Positions 55,432 through 64,000 of a stretch of 64,000 nt of DNA are shown here, piece after piece. The DNA is from CAVZBT01 sp963773605 (GTDB taxonomy: Bacteria; Acidobacteriota; UBA6911). Under the pieces are notes generated by a model. That model did not search any database. It saw nothing but the letters and a program-made list of their open reading frames with translations, and was not told where the DNA came from. The DNA lies in contig CAVZBT010000013.1 of the NCBI GenBank assembly GCA_963773605.1, forward strand, positions 1 through 64,000, given 5' to 3'. Both the position numbers and the translations under genes were made by a program. The number at the start of each line of letters is the position of its first letter. The stretch's first letter is position 1.

Positions 55432-56370
55432 ATGTCCTCGCCATTGTTGACGGTCGTTGTGGTTACGGGCAACGCGCACGACAGAATCTCGCGCTTGCTC
55501 GACTCCCTGGCAAAACAAACGCGCGCTGGCGAACTGGAAGTTGTGATCGTCAGCGTAGCGTCCACGGACCCCGGGATTAGTTTCCCGGAGGGGCTCAATG
55601 CCTGTGTGGTAAGCCATCCCAGCAGTTGCGATTTGGGGCGGGCGCGCGCCGAGGGAGTGCGCCGGGCCCATGCTCCGTTCGTCGCGTTCCTCGAGGATCA
55701 CACGGTTCCGGAGCCCCGCTGGGCCGAACAGGTATGCCATGCCTTCCACGAGTCCCCTCGCATCACTGCGGTCTCCTACGCCTTTCTCAACGGAAGCCCG
55801 GACACTTACTTCTACCGCTCGGTCTTCATGGCGGAGTACGGCGCGCTCGCGTACCCGCTGCGGGAAGACGGGGTGCCCGCGATGGCTGCAAACAATGTCG
55901 CGTACCGGCGCGATGCGCTTCTGGCGGTCGGCGAGGGCCTCGACGCGCTGATCGAAATCGACTACTTTCTCCAGAAGGCTATGGGCAGCGACTTCCGGAT
56001 CGCCGCTGCTCCGCTGGCCCTCCTTGCGCACCAGACAAACAGGCGCTTGCGCGACTTGCTCCGAGGCCATTTTCTCTATGCACAACTGTTCGCGCTCCGG
56101 CGCCTGCAGTTTGAACGCTGGAGTCCTCTGAAGTGCGTCGCCGGCGCCGCGGCGGTGCCGGTGCTGGTGCCGTTGCTGCGGGTCAAAAGACTCTTTCAGG
56201 CACTCGCCGGCGGACCGAACGTCTCGCGCGCAGCGACCGCGCTGCCCGTCATCCTGACCCTCTACTTCGCCGGCGCGCTGGGTGAGGCCTGGGGATTGCT
56301 GCACCGGGAAGGAGTGCCCGCAGAAAGCCTGGTGTGGCTGGAGTTAGAGTCGGAGAGGATCGCCGGATGA
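55432..56370 (+). CDS. Glycosyltransferase family 2
   Basis: A 312-residue GT2 enzyme. It starts MSSPLLTVVVVTGNAHDRIS with GAGGGG upstream (an ATG at 55396 is less good). VVIVSVASTDPG and APFVAFLEDHTVPEPRWAEQ form the nucleotide-sugar and metal region; YGALAYPLREDGVPAMAANN and ALIEIDYFLQKAMGSDFRIA follow. Two hydrophobic C-terminal segments (VAGAAAVPVLVPLLRVKRLF) would hold it at the membrane. It overlaps the next GT2 gene as ATGA. The sugar is unknown. Confidence 0.8.
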   Translation: MSSPLLTVVVVTGNAHDRISRLLDSLAKQTRAGELEVVIVSVASTDPGISFPEGLNACVVSHPSSCDLGRARAEGVRRAHAPFVAFLEDHTVPEPRWAEQVCHAFHESPRITAVSYAFLNGSPDTYFYRSVFMAEYGALAYPLREDGVPAMAANNVAYRRDALLAVGEGLDALIEIDYFLQKAMGSDFRIAAAPLALLAHQTNRRLRDLLRGHFLYAQLFALRRLQFERWSPLKCVAGAAAVPVLVPLLRVKRLFQALAGGPNVSRAATALPVILTLYFAGALGEAWGLLHREGVPAESLVWLELESERIAG

Positions 56371-57281
56371 ATGCGCCGCAACGCCCTCTCGTTTCGGTCA
56401 TCATTCCCGCGTATTACTCTGCGACCATGATCCCCGGTTGCCTGGACGCCTTGCGACGGCAGACCTGTCGTTCCTTCGAGGTGATCGTGGTCAACTCCTC
56501 TCCCGAGACGCAGACCGAATCCCTGGTCCGCAGCCGGTACCCCGAGGTGCGGTTCGAACAGCATCCTGTGCGACTCCTGCCGCACGCGGCGCGCAACCGC
56601 GGCGCAGCCTTATCCCGAGGCGACTTGCTTGTCTTCACCGATCCCGATTGCGATGCCGACCCACGTTGGCTCGAACAGCTGGTTTCGGCCTTCGGCGAGG
56701 ATTGCCAGGCGCTGGTAGGGGCGATGGATCTCAGCAGCCACAGCTTGCGGGAGCAGGCTATTCACCTGGTTAAGTTCCACTGGTTACTGTGCGGTCTGGG
56801 AGACGGGACCAGGTTCTGCGCGCCGACGGCCAACGCTGCCTACACCCGCCGGCTCTGGGACCGGATCGGGCCGTTTCCGGGCGGATATTATGCGGGAGAC
56901 GGAATCCTGAGCTACCGGGCGGTTCTAGCAGGTCATGCGCCCCGGTTCGTTCCATCCGCGGTAGTGCGGCACCACCACCTCGAGCCGGCCATGTATCTTG
57001 TGCGGCAGCGCTTCAGCCGTGGCCGCGACTACGCGCGCGCCCGGCTGGTTGAGATGGGGGTCCCCGGGGTGACCGGCTGGCTCAGGTTGATCTTCAGCTG
57101 GGCCGCCCTCCCCCTGGTCCTCGTGCGCGCAGAGCGCGATGCCTCCCGGTGCGGTTGGCTGCGGCCCTATCTGCTGACACTCCCTGTTCAAGCGGCGGGA
57201 CATGGGTTGTGGGAGCTCGGTGAGAGCTGCGGCGCCCTGGAGTTGCTCGTGCGGCGTTTTGGGCCGGCTGGTGCGAAATGA
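56367..57281 (+). CDS. Glycosyltransferase family 2
   Basis: A 304-residue GT2 enzyme. MNAPQRPLVSVIIPAYYSAT opens it, with VIVVNSSPETQTESLVRSR and RGDLLVFTDPDCDADPRWLE carrying the DXD. CAPTANAAYTRRLWDRIGPF and GYYAGDGILSYRAVLAGHAP are the acceptor region. A hydrophobic stretch (WLRLIFSWAALPLVLVRAER) lies near the C-terminus. Start and stop overlap the neighbours as ATGA, so the three transferases are translated together. Similar to enzymes that add sugars to cell-surface glycans; the acceptor is unknown. Confidence 0.84.
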   Translation: MNAPQRPLVSVIIPAYYSATMIPGCLDALRRQTCRSFEVIVVNSSPETQTESLVRSRYPEVRFEQHPVRLLPHAARNRGAALSRGDLLVFTDPDCDADPRWLEQLVSAFGEDCQALVGAMDLSSHSLREQAIHLVKFHWLLCGLGDGTRFCAPTANAAYTRRLWDRIGPFPGGYYAGDGILSYRAVLAGHAPRFVPSAVVRHHHLEPAMYLVRQRFSRGRDYARARLVEMGVPGVTGWLRLIFSWAALPLVLVRAERDASRCGWLRPYLLTLPVQAAGHGLWELGESCGALELLVRRFGPAGAK

Positions 57282-58528
57282 AGATCTGCATGGTGACGAG
57301 TTTCTTCGGCCGGCATAGTTTCGGAGGAGACTCTGTTTACGTCGAACGGTTGAGCAGCGCGCTCCAGCGGCGTGGACATGAGGTACACGTGGCATACAGC
57401 TCCGGGGCCTTCGATCTGGTGCGAGGCTCGCAACCTCTGCGGCCGTACCACGCTCCGCCGCAACTTTACATTCACGACATCGGGCGCGGGACCCGGGGCA
57501 AAATGGCCGCATTGTGGAATCACCAGACCGGCGGCGCCGGCCTGCTGGTTCAGGCGCTGGGCTCGCTTCTGACACGCGGCGCGTTCGACCTGATTCATCT
57601 GCACAACGTGTCGCTGCTCGGCGGCCGGGTCCTGCCGCGGCTGCTGAACAAACAGCCCCAGGCGGTCAAGCTCGCGACCGCGCACGACTACTGGTGGATC
57701 TGCCCGCAGAACCTCTTGTGGAAATACGGCCGGAGAGTCTGTGACGCGTGTGCCTGCAAGTCGTGTGCTATTTTTGCGCGTCGTCCGCCTCAGTTCTGGC
57801 GTCGCCACGGGTGGTTCAACCAGGCACTGGCGCACATCGATGCGGTTCTGTTCCCCAGCCGGCATGCGATGGAACTCTATCGAAGTCGCGGTTTCGTGCA
57901 CCGGCGGCAACATGTCTTGCCGGGGCTGCTGCCGGCGGATTGGCGCCCTCCGGACGGGGTGCCGCAAGGGTCTCAACCCCGCCCTTACTTCGCCGCCGCC
58001 GGACGCCTGGTGATCGAAAAGGGCTTCCATACACTGGTTCCGTTGATGCGGCAGCAGCCGGACATTGATCTGCGCATAGCCGGGAGCGGACCGGCGGAGG
58101 GCCTGCTCCGGAGGCTGGCGCACGGGCTGCCGAATGTCATATTTGAGGGGTTGTTGGACCACGATCGAGTCCGGTCGTTGTTTCGGAGCGCCCGTGCGGT
58201 CGTGGTGCCTTCGCTCTTCCCGGAAACGTTTGGCATGGTCGCCGCCGAGGCCATGAGTCTGGGCGCGCCGGCGCTCGCCCGCAATCGAGGTTCGCTCCCG
58301 GAACTGGTTGCCGCCACTTCGGGCGGGCTTACGTTCGATGGTGAGATCGAACTGGCGGAACAGATGCGGCGCCTTGCGTCCGACGACCAACTCTTCGCCC
58401 GCCTCAGCCATGCGGCTTCTACCCGGGTGCCGTCCCTGTGGTGCGAGGAAGCCCACGCGGACGCTTACCTCAAGATCGCGGCCGAGGAGCGCGGGCGTGG
58501 CACTCAGATGGGGTACGTGGGCTCATGA
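57278..58528 (+). CDS. Glycosyltransferase family 4 (GT1-like)
   Basis: A 416-residue GT-B enzyme, complete. It opens MKICMVTSFFGRHSFGGDSV and shows HEVHVAYSSGAFDLVRGSQP, FDLIHLHNVSLLGGRVLP and a cysteine-rich HDYWWICPQNLLWK with GRRVCDACACKSC, often seen in this GT4 subgroup. The donor half has YFAAAGRLVIEKGFHTLVPL, IDLRIAGSGPAEGLLRRL and the retaining motif region PSLFPETFGMVAAEAMSLGA. It overlaps the GT2 gene upstream (ATGA). After its stop lies an intergenic palindromic element, then the radical SAM gene. Confidence 0.9.
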   Translation: MKICMVTSFFGRHSFGGDSVYVERLSSALQRRGHEVHVAYSSGAFDLVRGSQPLRPYHAPPQLYIHDIGRGTRGKMAALWNHQTGGAGLLVQALGSLLTRGAFDLIHLHNVSLLGGRVLPRLLNKQPQAVKLATAHDYWWICPQNLLWKYGRRVCDACACKSCAIFARRPPQFWRRHGWFNQALAHIDAVLFPSRHAMELYRSRGFVHRRQHVLPGLLPADWRPPDGVPQGSQPRPYFAAAGRLVIEKGFHTLVPLMRQQPDIDLRIAGSGPAEGLLRRLAHGLPNVIFEGLLDHDRVRSLFRSARAVVVPSLFPETFGMVAAEAMSLGAPALARNRGSLPELVAATSGGLTFDGEIELAEQMRRLASDDQLFARLSHAASTRVPSLWCEEAHADAYLKIAAEERGRGTQMGYVGS

Positions 58529-58546
58529 GCGAACGCGCCCTTGAAG

Positions 58547-58649
58547 TGCGACGCCTCGGCGCCGCTTTCCGCAGTCATGCTGGATTGGTTTGCGTTCGCC
58601 AAAGGGCGGTGCCTGGGCTCTTCCCGGAAAGCGGCTTCGAGCCGACGCA
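58547..58649. repeat. Palindromic intergenic element, second copy
   Basis: Between the GT4 stop and the radical SAM start lies an element with inverted arms 58547-58570 and 58626-58649, 24 bases each with 20 pairs. Its right end resembles that of the 47752-47918 element (20 of 23 bases), so both belong to one dispersed family. It could also be a transcriptional hairpin between the GT4 and radical SAM genes. Confidence 0.55.
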
Positions 58650-58673
58650 CGCCACACCGAAGGTGACGACGGC

Positions 58674-59588
58674 ATGAGCCTGCGCGCATCCTACCTCAAA
58701 GTAGCCGGGCGGCTCCCGCGGTCGTGGCGCAAGGGCCTGGAGTCATTGCCAATGCACGTCTTCCGCCGGCAGCATGAGCGCCAATGCCGCCGGGCGTGGC
58801 GTTCGGGACCGCCCTACCGGGCATCCCAGAAACGGATCCTGATCGATATCACCTTCGCCTGCGACCTCGGGTGCGTCGACTGCAACCGCTCCGCCAACCC
58901 CGCCCAGGCACCCTCCGCCGAGCACATGACACCGGAACAGATTCGCCGGTTCGTGGCCGAAAGCCTGGGCCAGCGCCGGCGCTGGGAGGGGATCCAGATC
59001 GAAGGCGGGGAGCCGACGCTGCATCCGCAGTTCGAAGAGATCATCGGCATTCTGGACGAATACAGGCACAAGCATCTGCCTTCGGCCTGGATTCAGGTCA
59101 ACACCAACGGGTACTCCGATTCCGGACGGCGCGCACTCTCGCGCCTGCCGGCCGGAATCGACGTCTACTCGTCCGAAAAGAAAGGTCCGCTTCAGGGCTC
59201 GCATTGCGCCTTTAACGTGGCACCAGTCGACCTCGACGAATACGCGGAGGTCGATTACTCCCAGGGCTGTTTCCAGCCGGCCCAATTCGGCTTGGGTCTG
59301 AACCGCTACGGCTACTACCCACACCCGGCGTGCGGCGGCATCGATCGTGTCTTTGGATTCGACATTGGCCGCAAAACCCTGCCGCCGGTGCAGGACGACC
59401 TGCGCGACCAGTTCGCGCGTCTGTGCCGCTTTTGCGGTTGTTTTCGCGTGTTCAGCCGCCGGGTCCGACCCGAGTTCGACCTGGATCCCACTCCTGAGGA
59501 AACCGCGCTCCGCGGTCACATGTCCGCGAGCTGGCGCGAGGCCTACCGCCGCTGCCGGGACGCGCCCCCGAGTCTGGCCCTGTACTGA
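58674..59588 (+). CDS. Radical SAM protein in glycan cluster
   Basis: A 304-residue radical SAM enzyme. The start MSLRASYLKVAGRLPRSWRK is right after the repeat element. The cluster-binding CX3CX2C motif is in ITFACDLGCVDCNRSA, with IQIEGGEPTLHPQFEEIIG the GGEP motif and WIQVNTNGYSDSGRRALSRL the next strand. A second cysteine group near the C-terminus (LCRFCGCFRVFSRR) plus HPACGGIDRVFGFDIG may hold an auxiliary cluster. Such proteins are found in sugar-biosynthesis and cell-surface clusters of several bacteria; the reaction is not known. The cupin gene follows after 79 bases. Confidence 0.86.
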   Translation: MSLRASYLKVAGRLPRSWRKGLESLPMHVFRRQHERQCRRAWRSGPPYRASQKRILIDITFACDLGCVDCNRSANPAQAPSAEHMTPEQIRRFVAESLGQRRRWEGIQIEGGEPTLHPQFEEIIGILDEYRHKHLPSAWIQVNTNGYSDSGRRALSRLPAGIDVYSSEKKGPLQGSHCAFNVAPVDLDEYAEVDYSQGCFQPAQFGLGLNRYGYYPHPACGGIDRVFGFDIGRKTLPPVQDDLRDQFARLCRFCGCFRVFSRRVRPEFDLDPTPEETALRGHMSASWREAYRRCRDAPPSLALY

Positions 59589-59667
59589 TCAGCATAAAAA
59601 ACCGGTGCTTTCAGCGATCCTCCGTGACAAGCTTTTGCAGCTGCTTTCGAGAAATGGAGAAGATCCT

Positions 59668-60054
59668 ATGGCAGGTTACAGCACCAACATGGAAAAGAGC
59701 GCCCTGAACAACAACGACTTCCGGCGAGTGCTCTATACCGCCCCGAACAGCCAACTCGTCCTGATGACGCTTCAGCCAGGCGAGGAGATCGGCATGGAGC
59801 GCCACGAAGACGGCGACCAGTTTATCCGGGTCGAGTCGGGGAAGGGGGAGGCCATCCTCGATGGGGAACGGCATGCGCTGTCCGATGGCGTTGCCGTGGT
59901 CATCCCGGCCGGAGCGGAGCACAACGTCGTCAACACCTCGACGACCGAACCGCTGCGCCTCTACACCGTCTACTCGCCGCCCGAACACCCGGACGGCACC
60001 GTCAATCGCACCAAGAAAGATGCCGACGAATACGAACGCCGCCGTCATGGGTAG
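59668..60054 (+). CDS. Cupin domain protein
   Basis: A 128-residue single-domain cupin. MAGYSTNMEKSALNNNDFRR opens it; the metal-binding motif is read as GEEIGMERHEDGDQFIRVES and the second as VVIPAGAEHNVVNTS, with histidines and glutamate as ligands. A site GGAGA precedes the ATG. The protein resembles small cupins such as those used in sugar isomerisation or mannose-6-phosphate-like domains. Its function here is unknown, but it sits after the radical SAM gene and may act in the same pathway. Confidence 0.88.
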   Translation: MAGYSTNMEKSALNNNDFRRVLYTAPNSQLVLMTLQPGEEIGMERHEDGDQFIRVESGKGEAILDGERHALSDGVAVVIPAGAEHNVVNTSTTEPLRLYTVYSPPEHPDGTVNRTKKDADEYERRRHG

Positions 60055-60157
60055 CGCAGCGCGGCGCCGGCCGCGTGACAGTGCCGTGTCCCGTGCCTTC
60101 GGTGGCCTCCGTGGTTGGTTTTGGTTCGCCGGGAGAGACAACTGCAGCTGCGCGTGA

Positions 60158-62158
60158 TCAGCGTGCGGCCGTGTTTCGCAGGCGCTCGAGTTGGACGGAG
60201 ACGAAAGGGTTGGGCTCGAGCGACAGCGCCCGCTCGAACGCTTCCCGGGCTTCGTCGACCCGGCCCAGGTGCATGCAGAGCGTGCCGATGTTCGTGTGCG
60301 CTGGGGCGAAATCGGGGTTGAGGGTCGCCGCCTGGCGAAATTCGCCGAGCGCCTCCTGCAGGTGCTCCGGGCCGAGCTTTACGGCCAGCAGGCCGAGCGT
60401 AAAGTGGTTGCGGAACGACTCCGGGTGTTCCCGCGCATTGGCTGCCATCTCGGCACGAAAAAGCGAGAGTTTCTCCCGGTCGCGCACGAGCGTTTCGAGA
60501 TAGGTTGAAGCCTGCATCGGTTGGACCAGTTTGATTTCGCGCCGCACCAAGACGTCGTTCTTACCGTTCCGCCGCACGTATACGGCGACCGAGTCATCGA
60601 AATAGGCGAGGGCCCAGTCGGTGCGCGGAAAGGCAAGACTGTCCAGGCTCTGTCCGGGGCTCGACGGGGGCCGCTCGGGGTAGCGCACGATGGCATAGTC
60701 GATCCCGTATTTTTCGACCAGGTCGAGCCAGTTCTTGTGTGAATCAAAGGCGTGAACGTACTCGGACAAGACCCCCGGTCCGAGATACACGTCCTCGCGG
60801 CCGTCGATGAACACCTTGTGCTGGGGCGCGAGTCGCCATATCAGATACCCCCCGATCCCATAGGTGTTGAACATGTTTCCGCGGATGCCGGATGTCTCGA
60901 GGAAGTCGACCGCTTTCTCCGCAAAGACCCCTGGATGCACGCCGGCCCCGAACCGGTAGAAATAGGTTTGGCTCTCGAGTTGAGCTACCCGGGTCATCAG
61001 CAGCGTCGCCGCCAATGCGGGAACCCAGGGCCTCACGCGCCCGAGCCATCCGCCCTGGCTCAGGTGCCATGCCAGTGTGGGTGCGAACAGGAAAACGAAC
61101 AGCGGGCGAAAGCGGAAAAACACCAGGGTCAGGACGAGCAGCAGCGGCAGCAGGAGCCACTCGTAGAGGCGGACGCGCCGTGGCCGCAGCGTAACAAACA
61201 GGACCAGCAGCGTGGCAAAGACGAGGAAGAGCACGATCGAGAGATCGACGCCCGCCCGGATCATCGAGGCCAGGGACTGAAACTCTTTGTTGTCGAGCGG
61301 GCTCTCGGTGCGCAGCAGGCCGTAGAAAAGCGCTTTGTAGCCGTGCGGGTTCAGGAATGATGCGGCGATCACGCCTGCGAACCCGGCCGCATGTGCTGCC
61401 CAGACTCTCCCGCCGGGCCGGGCCATGCCCCCGCCGGGCCGGCGCAACTCCCACGCGAAGTCGAGCAGGAGCGCGCCGGCCAGCGCCCAGCCCAGCAGCG
61501 CCGTCCCGCCGTGAACGTTCACCCAAAGCAGTTGGGCAAGAGGGAGGAGGGCGAGGAGCCGCGGCCTTGTGCGGCTTTTCTCGTACACCAGGAGGAACAT
61601 CACCGCGAGCGGGATCGACAGGAGTTCCGGCCGCTCCGTGAAGCGCATACGGGAGATCGTGTAAGCGGCCGCAAGCACCAGGAGCGTGGGACCGGGCAGA
61701 GCCCTCCTAAGACGCGCAACCCAGGCGGCGAGGCCGAGCAGCAGCGCGACGAGGAGAACCTTGCCCGCGACGAGCGCTGCCGGTCCACCGATCCTGTGCG
61801 CTCCATAGGTTATGAGCCCGAACAGCCACTCATGCGAAACCCAGGGTTGGCCGGCAGCGGTGTAGGAAAACGGGTCCTGCTTTGGTATCGAACGGTTCTG
61901 CCAGATCCACTCCCCGGTCTTGAGATGCCACCCCAGGTCCAGCGACCGGATGTTGCAGAAACAGAGGACGGCGGCAAACGCCAGCAACGGCGCCAGGTAT
62001 GGCCAAAACCGGATCCCCGGGAACGGAGGCGCCCCGAGCAGGAACAAGTCTGCGACGCCCATCCCCGGGTGGCCGGCGCGGGGTGCGGTGGCGCGGGCGC
62101 TCTTGCGCTTGCGCCCCGTCTGCCCGGACTCGGCGCGGGACGTGCGCCGGGGTGTCAT
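60158..62158 (-). CDS. Large membrane protein with C-terminal TPR repeats
   Basis: A 666-residue protein in one intact frame. The first 400 residues hold about ten hydrophobic segments (WPYLAPLLAFAAVLCFCNIR; VLLVALLLGLAAWVARLRRA; VFFRFRPLFVFLFAPTLAWH). The second half is soluble, with GIGGYLIWRLAPQHKVFIDG and AYFDDSVAVYVRRNGKNDVL, as seen in membrane proteins related to GT39-like or lipid-carrier transferases with no assigned role. The C-terminus has TPR units: REHPESFRNHFTLGLLAVKL and HTNIGTLCMHLGRVDEAREA. No catalytic motif is recognised. The start overlaps the stop of top6A (ATGA). Confidence 0.68.
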   Translation of the reverse strand: MTPRRTSRAESGQTGRKRKSARATAPRAGHPGMGVADLFLLGAPPFPGIRFWPYLAPLLAFAAVLCFCNIRSLDLGWHLKTGEWIWQNRSIPKQDPFSYTAAGQPWVSHEWLFGLITYGAHRIGGPAALVAGKVLLVALLLGLAAWVARLRRALPGPTLLVLAAAYTISRMRFTERPELLSIPLAVMFLLVYEKSRTRPRLLALLPLAQLLWVNVHGGTALLGWALAGALLLDFAWELRRPGGGMARPGGRVWAAHAAGFAGVIAASFLNPHGYKALFYGLLRTESPLDNKEFQSLASMIRAGVDLSIVLFLVFATLLVLFVTLRPRRVRLYEWLLLPLLLVLTLVFFRFRPLFVFLFAPTLAWHLSQGGWLGRVRPWVPALAATLLMTRVAQLESQTYFYRFGAGVHPGVFAEKAVDFLETSGIRGNMFNTYGIGGYLIWRLAPQHKVFIDGREDVYLGPGVLSEYVHAFDSHKNWLDLVEKYGIDYAIVRYPERPPSSPGQSLDSLAFPRTDWALAYFDDSVAVYVRRNGKNDVLVRREIKLVQPMQASTYLETLVRDREKLSLFRAEMAANAREHPESFRNHFTLGLLAVKLGPEHLQEALGEFRQAATLNPDFAPAHTNIGTLCMHLGRVDEAREAFERALSLEPNPFVSVQLERLRNTAAR

Positions 62159-63281
62159 GGCAGGAACCGCTCGGGATGGCGGAGCTTCTGCGGAAGATAG
62201 GTGTCGATGACGTAATTCAAACCGTGCTTGGCCAGGGCCTGCTGCTCGGCGCGCACCCCCATGGCGAGGAGCTGCTCCATCGCGTGCACCCAGGCCTCAT
62301 GGTGCCGGATGAAGGGGTCGTTCTTGATCGCGTCCCGAGCGCGTTTGATGTCGACGTCCTTGAGCGGATGTGTCGGCAACTTGTAGTCGACGATGTCCTG
62401 CGGCGTGATACCAAGGAACGACGCCTGCGGCACGCAGAAAAACTCGTTGAGGTGGGCCGCATTCCCGGACCCGACCTTGAGGGTCCGGTAGATATTGGTG
62501 ATGCCGTACGGGTCGCCGTCCACGAAGACGTACACCGGGATCTTCTTGAAGTCGGCCAGCCGTCGGATGAACCGGCGACAGGCCCGGGTCGGGACTCCCC
62601 CCATGCTGACCAGAATGCAGTTCGCCTTCTTCCAGTAGTTGTGTTTCACGAGGCGCTGGAACATCCCGGCCGTTTCGATCACCAGGATGAAGTCCGCAGA
62701 GGTCTCGAACTGCAGACCCTCGACCGAAATTGGGACGCTGTAGGCCCCCGAGCCGAACTTCGTGCAGTCGATGCGCAGCATTTTCCCGGTGTCCCGGTCT
62801 CGATCGAGCACGATGAGGCGCCCTGCGACGTCCCCCCCTTCTCCTCGGGTATGAACCCAAGCTGTTCCCGATTGACCGCGAAAAATGCTTCGACGTCGTC
62901 CATCACGGTGTCGGATTCGGGTTGCTCGTTAAAGCGTGCGTCCTCCCAGTTCTTCGAAACGTAGTACGCCTCCCTCTTGGTGGCGATGTCGTCGTTTGCG
63001 ACCAGCTCTTTCGAGAGCGCCACCATGCGCAGGGTCTGCGCGAAGGTCTTGACGGTGTTGACTGTGAGGGTGCGCTCCTTTTGCTGTCCGGCGATCTCGA
63101 AATACCCACGCTGGGGTGTGTACCGGACATTCGTCAGCGAGCGGACGGGGAACTTCATGGTCGGTTTCTTGCGCGCCATGATCTTCTTGTGGATCTCGGC
63201 GGCGGAGGCGTCGATCGCGGCCAGCACCTTCTGGTTGACGGCCCCGGCGGCTTCGGTTTTCGGGCTCTTTTTCTTGGCCAT
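62155..63281 (-). CDS. top6A: DNA topoisomerase VI subunit A (Spo11-like, one frameshift)
   Basis: The catalytic subunit of the type IIB topoisomerase that cuts both strands and relaxes DNA. The start MAKKKSPKTEAAGAVNQKVL is at 63281. The catalytic tyrosine is in the 5Y-CAP block IATKREAYYVSKNWEDA. Further on, MDDVEAFFAVNREQLGFIPE precedes a single frame change near 62825, and the Toprim domain has ILVIETAGMFQRLVKHNY and VYVFVDGDPYGITNIYRTL with the DXD metal site. The end is KHGLNYVIDTYLPQKLRHPE. About 375 codons is normal for archaeal Top6A. Three bases separate it from top6B. Topoisomerase VI is standard in archaea and plants but rare in bacteria. Confidence 0.93.
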
Positions 63282-63284
63282 GGG

Positions 63285-64000
63285 CTACTCCTGCACCGCG
63301 TCCCTGGACCGGCTCCGCTCCAGAACATCCTTCAGGGTGACCACCAGATCGGATTCCGCCTTCTCCGACAGCCCCAGGATTTCGCGCAGTGCAATCCCGA
63401 TGTGCGGGATGTACTTCTCGATGTAAGAGCGCTTCTTTTCCTCGTCGACCGCCCTGCGGTGGGCACGGATGTGGGACGCCAGCTTGCGGCCGCAGTCCTG
63501 CAGGGCCAGCCGCAGTTCCTTCATGATCTCCGGGTAGGCGGCGATCGCCTCCTTGCTCTCCGACGTGAACGGGACCCACACCGATGCGATGTGAATAAAC
63601 AGCGCCAGCGGCCCCTGCGGCAAGGCGCCCTTGGACTGCGATAGCCCGTAACTGCGCCAGTCGACCGCAAGGACGGATTTCGTGATCCCGCAGGCCGCCT
63701 GCTGATACTGCAGCGGAACCCGGTTGGCGAAACGGAGCAGGTCGATGAGTTCGTCGGAGGGCAACTTCCCCCCGTACGCCATCCCGATTTCCACCTGGAA
63801 CGGGTTGCCGCGATAGACGGAAGGGGCGCGGGTGATGGCCGTGAAGAAGGCGGCATCGATTTCCTTCTTCAGCCCCGCCAGGATCTGCTGCTCGCCGATC
63901 GGGGACAGGCAATTCGTCGGCGGGCTCATGATTTTCACCTGACTGATTGCCTTGTACAGCTGTTCCGCCTCGCTGGCCGCGATTGCATGCGGGTTCGAGT
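63285..64000 (-). CDS. top6B: DNA topoisomerase VI subunit B, C-terminal part (cut by window edge)
   Basis: The ATPase/transducer subunit of topoisomerase VI. Only the transducer domain is in the window; the GHKL ATPase region lies beyond 64000. The visible part opens NSNPHAIAASEAEQLYKAIQ, followed by SPPTNCLSPIGEQQILAGLK, the standard Top6B transducer opening. GNPFQVEIGMAYGGKLPSDE and RFANRVPLQYQQAACGITKS are diagnostic, as is LFIHIASVWVPFTSESKEAI. The C-terminal helices (RAHRRAVDEEKKRSYIEKYI) end DAVQE at 63285. It lies next to top6A in the expected B-then-A order. Confidence 0.92.
   Translation of the reverse strand, partial: SNPHAIAASEAEQLYKAISQVKIMSPPTNCLSPIGEQQILAGLKKEIDAAFFTAITRAPSVYRGNPFQVEIGMAYGGKLPSDELIDLLRFANRVPLQYQQAACGITKSVLAVDWRSYGLSQSKGALPQGPLALFIHIASVWVPFTSESKEAIAAYPEIMKELRLALQDCGRKLASHIRAHRRAVDEEKKRSYIEKYIPHIGIALREILGLSEKAESDLVVTLKDVLERSRSRDAVQE

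Overview
The window is GC-rich bacterial DNA from a Gram-negative organism: it has a BamA outer-membrane assembly factor, the LolCD lipoprotein exporter, a TonB-dependent vitamin B12 receptor and an ABC-type O-antigen export system. The mix with ClpC, a DUF512 PDZ/radical-SAM protein, a DUF4388 protein and bacterial topoisomerase VI is most like Acidobacteriota or a neighbouring phylum. That is an inference; no rRNA marker lies in the window.

Layout. 1-10.4 kb (minus strand) is a housekeeping run: bamA (cut by the left edge), clpC, lolD-lolC, lysS, nusB, ribH, a DUF512 protein and pgsA. A DUF4388 protein (plus) and acetyl-CoA synthetase (minus) follow. 13.8-19.1 kb is a complete cobalamin uptake operon, btuF-btuC-btuD-btuB, with ATGA stop/start overlaps, led by a cobalamin riboswitch. 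mtnA and tsaD (plus) come next. 21.5-36.9 kb is a surface polysaccharide locus: about ten glycosyltransferases, Wzm/Wzt exporter, O-antigen ligase and a nucleotide-sugar epimerase. 37-47.7 kb is a metabolic and redox stretch: isocitrate dehydrogenase, a secreted esterase, tryptophanase, an O-methyltransferase, an alkyltransferase-like protein, queG, thyA, a peroxiredoxin, a P1 peptidase, an SRPBCC protein and a DUF1573 protein. 48-53.4 kb is a signalling operon: a HEAT-repeat Npt-type transporter, a cNMP-binding protein, a histidine kinase and a response regulator. 53.6-60 kb is a second glycan cluster with a radical SAM protein and a cupin. The right edge holds a TPR membrane protein and topoisomerase VI subunits A and B (B is cut by the edge).

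The most striking result is a pair of probable selenoproteins 2.5 kb apart. The peroxiredoxin (44220-44681) and the DUF1573 protein (46954-47667) are each one intact frame interrupted by one in-frame TGA, exactly where the family has a conserved cysteine. Each TGA is followed at the right distance by a hairpin whose three-base loop begins with GU, as in a bacterial SECIS element. I know selenocysteine peroxiredoxins as an established class; I know of no selenocysteine DUF1573 protein.

A caution: conserved genes at 1-5 kb, 11.7-13.2 kb, 16.6 kb, 20.6-31.5 kb and 62.8 kb carry many single-base frameshifts. Their full lengths and conserved motifs across frames point to sequencing or assembly indels rather than gene decay. 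The stretch from about 32 to 62 kb is almost free of them, so the two in-frame TGA codons there are unlikely to be the same kind of error.
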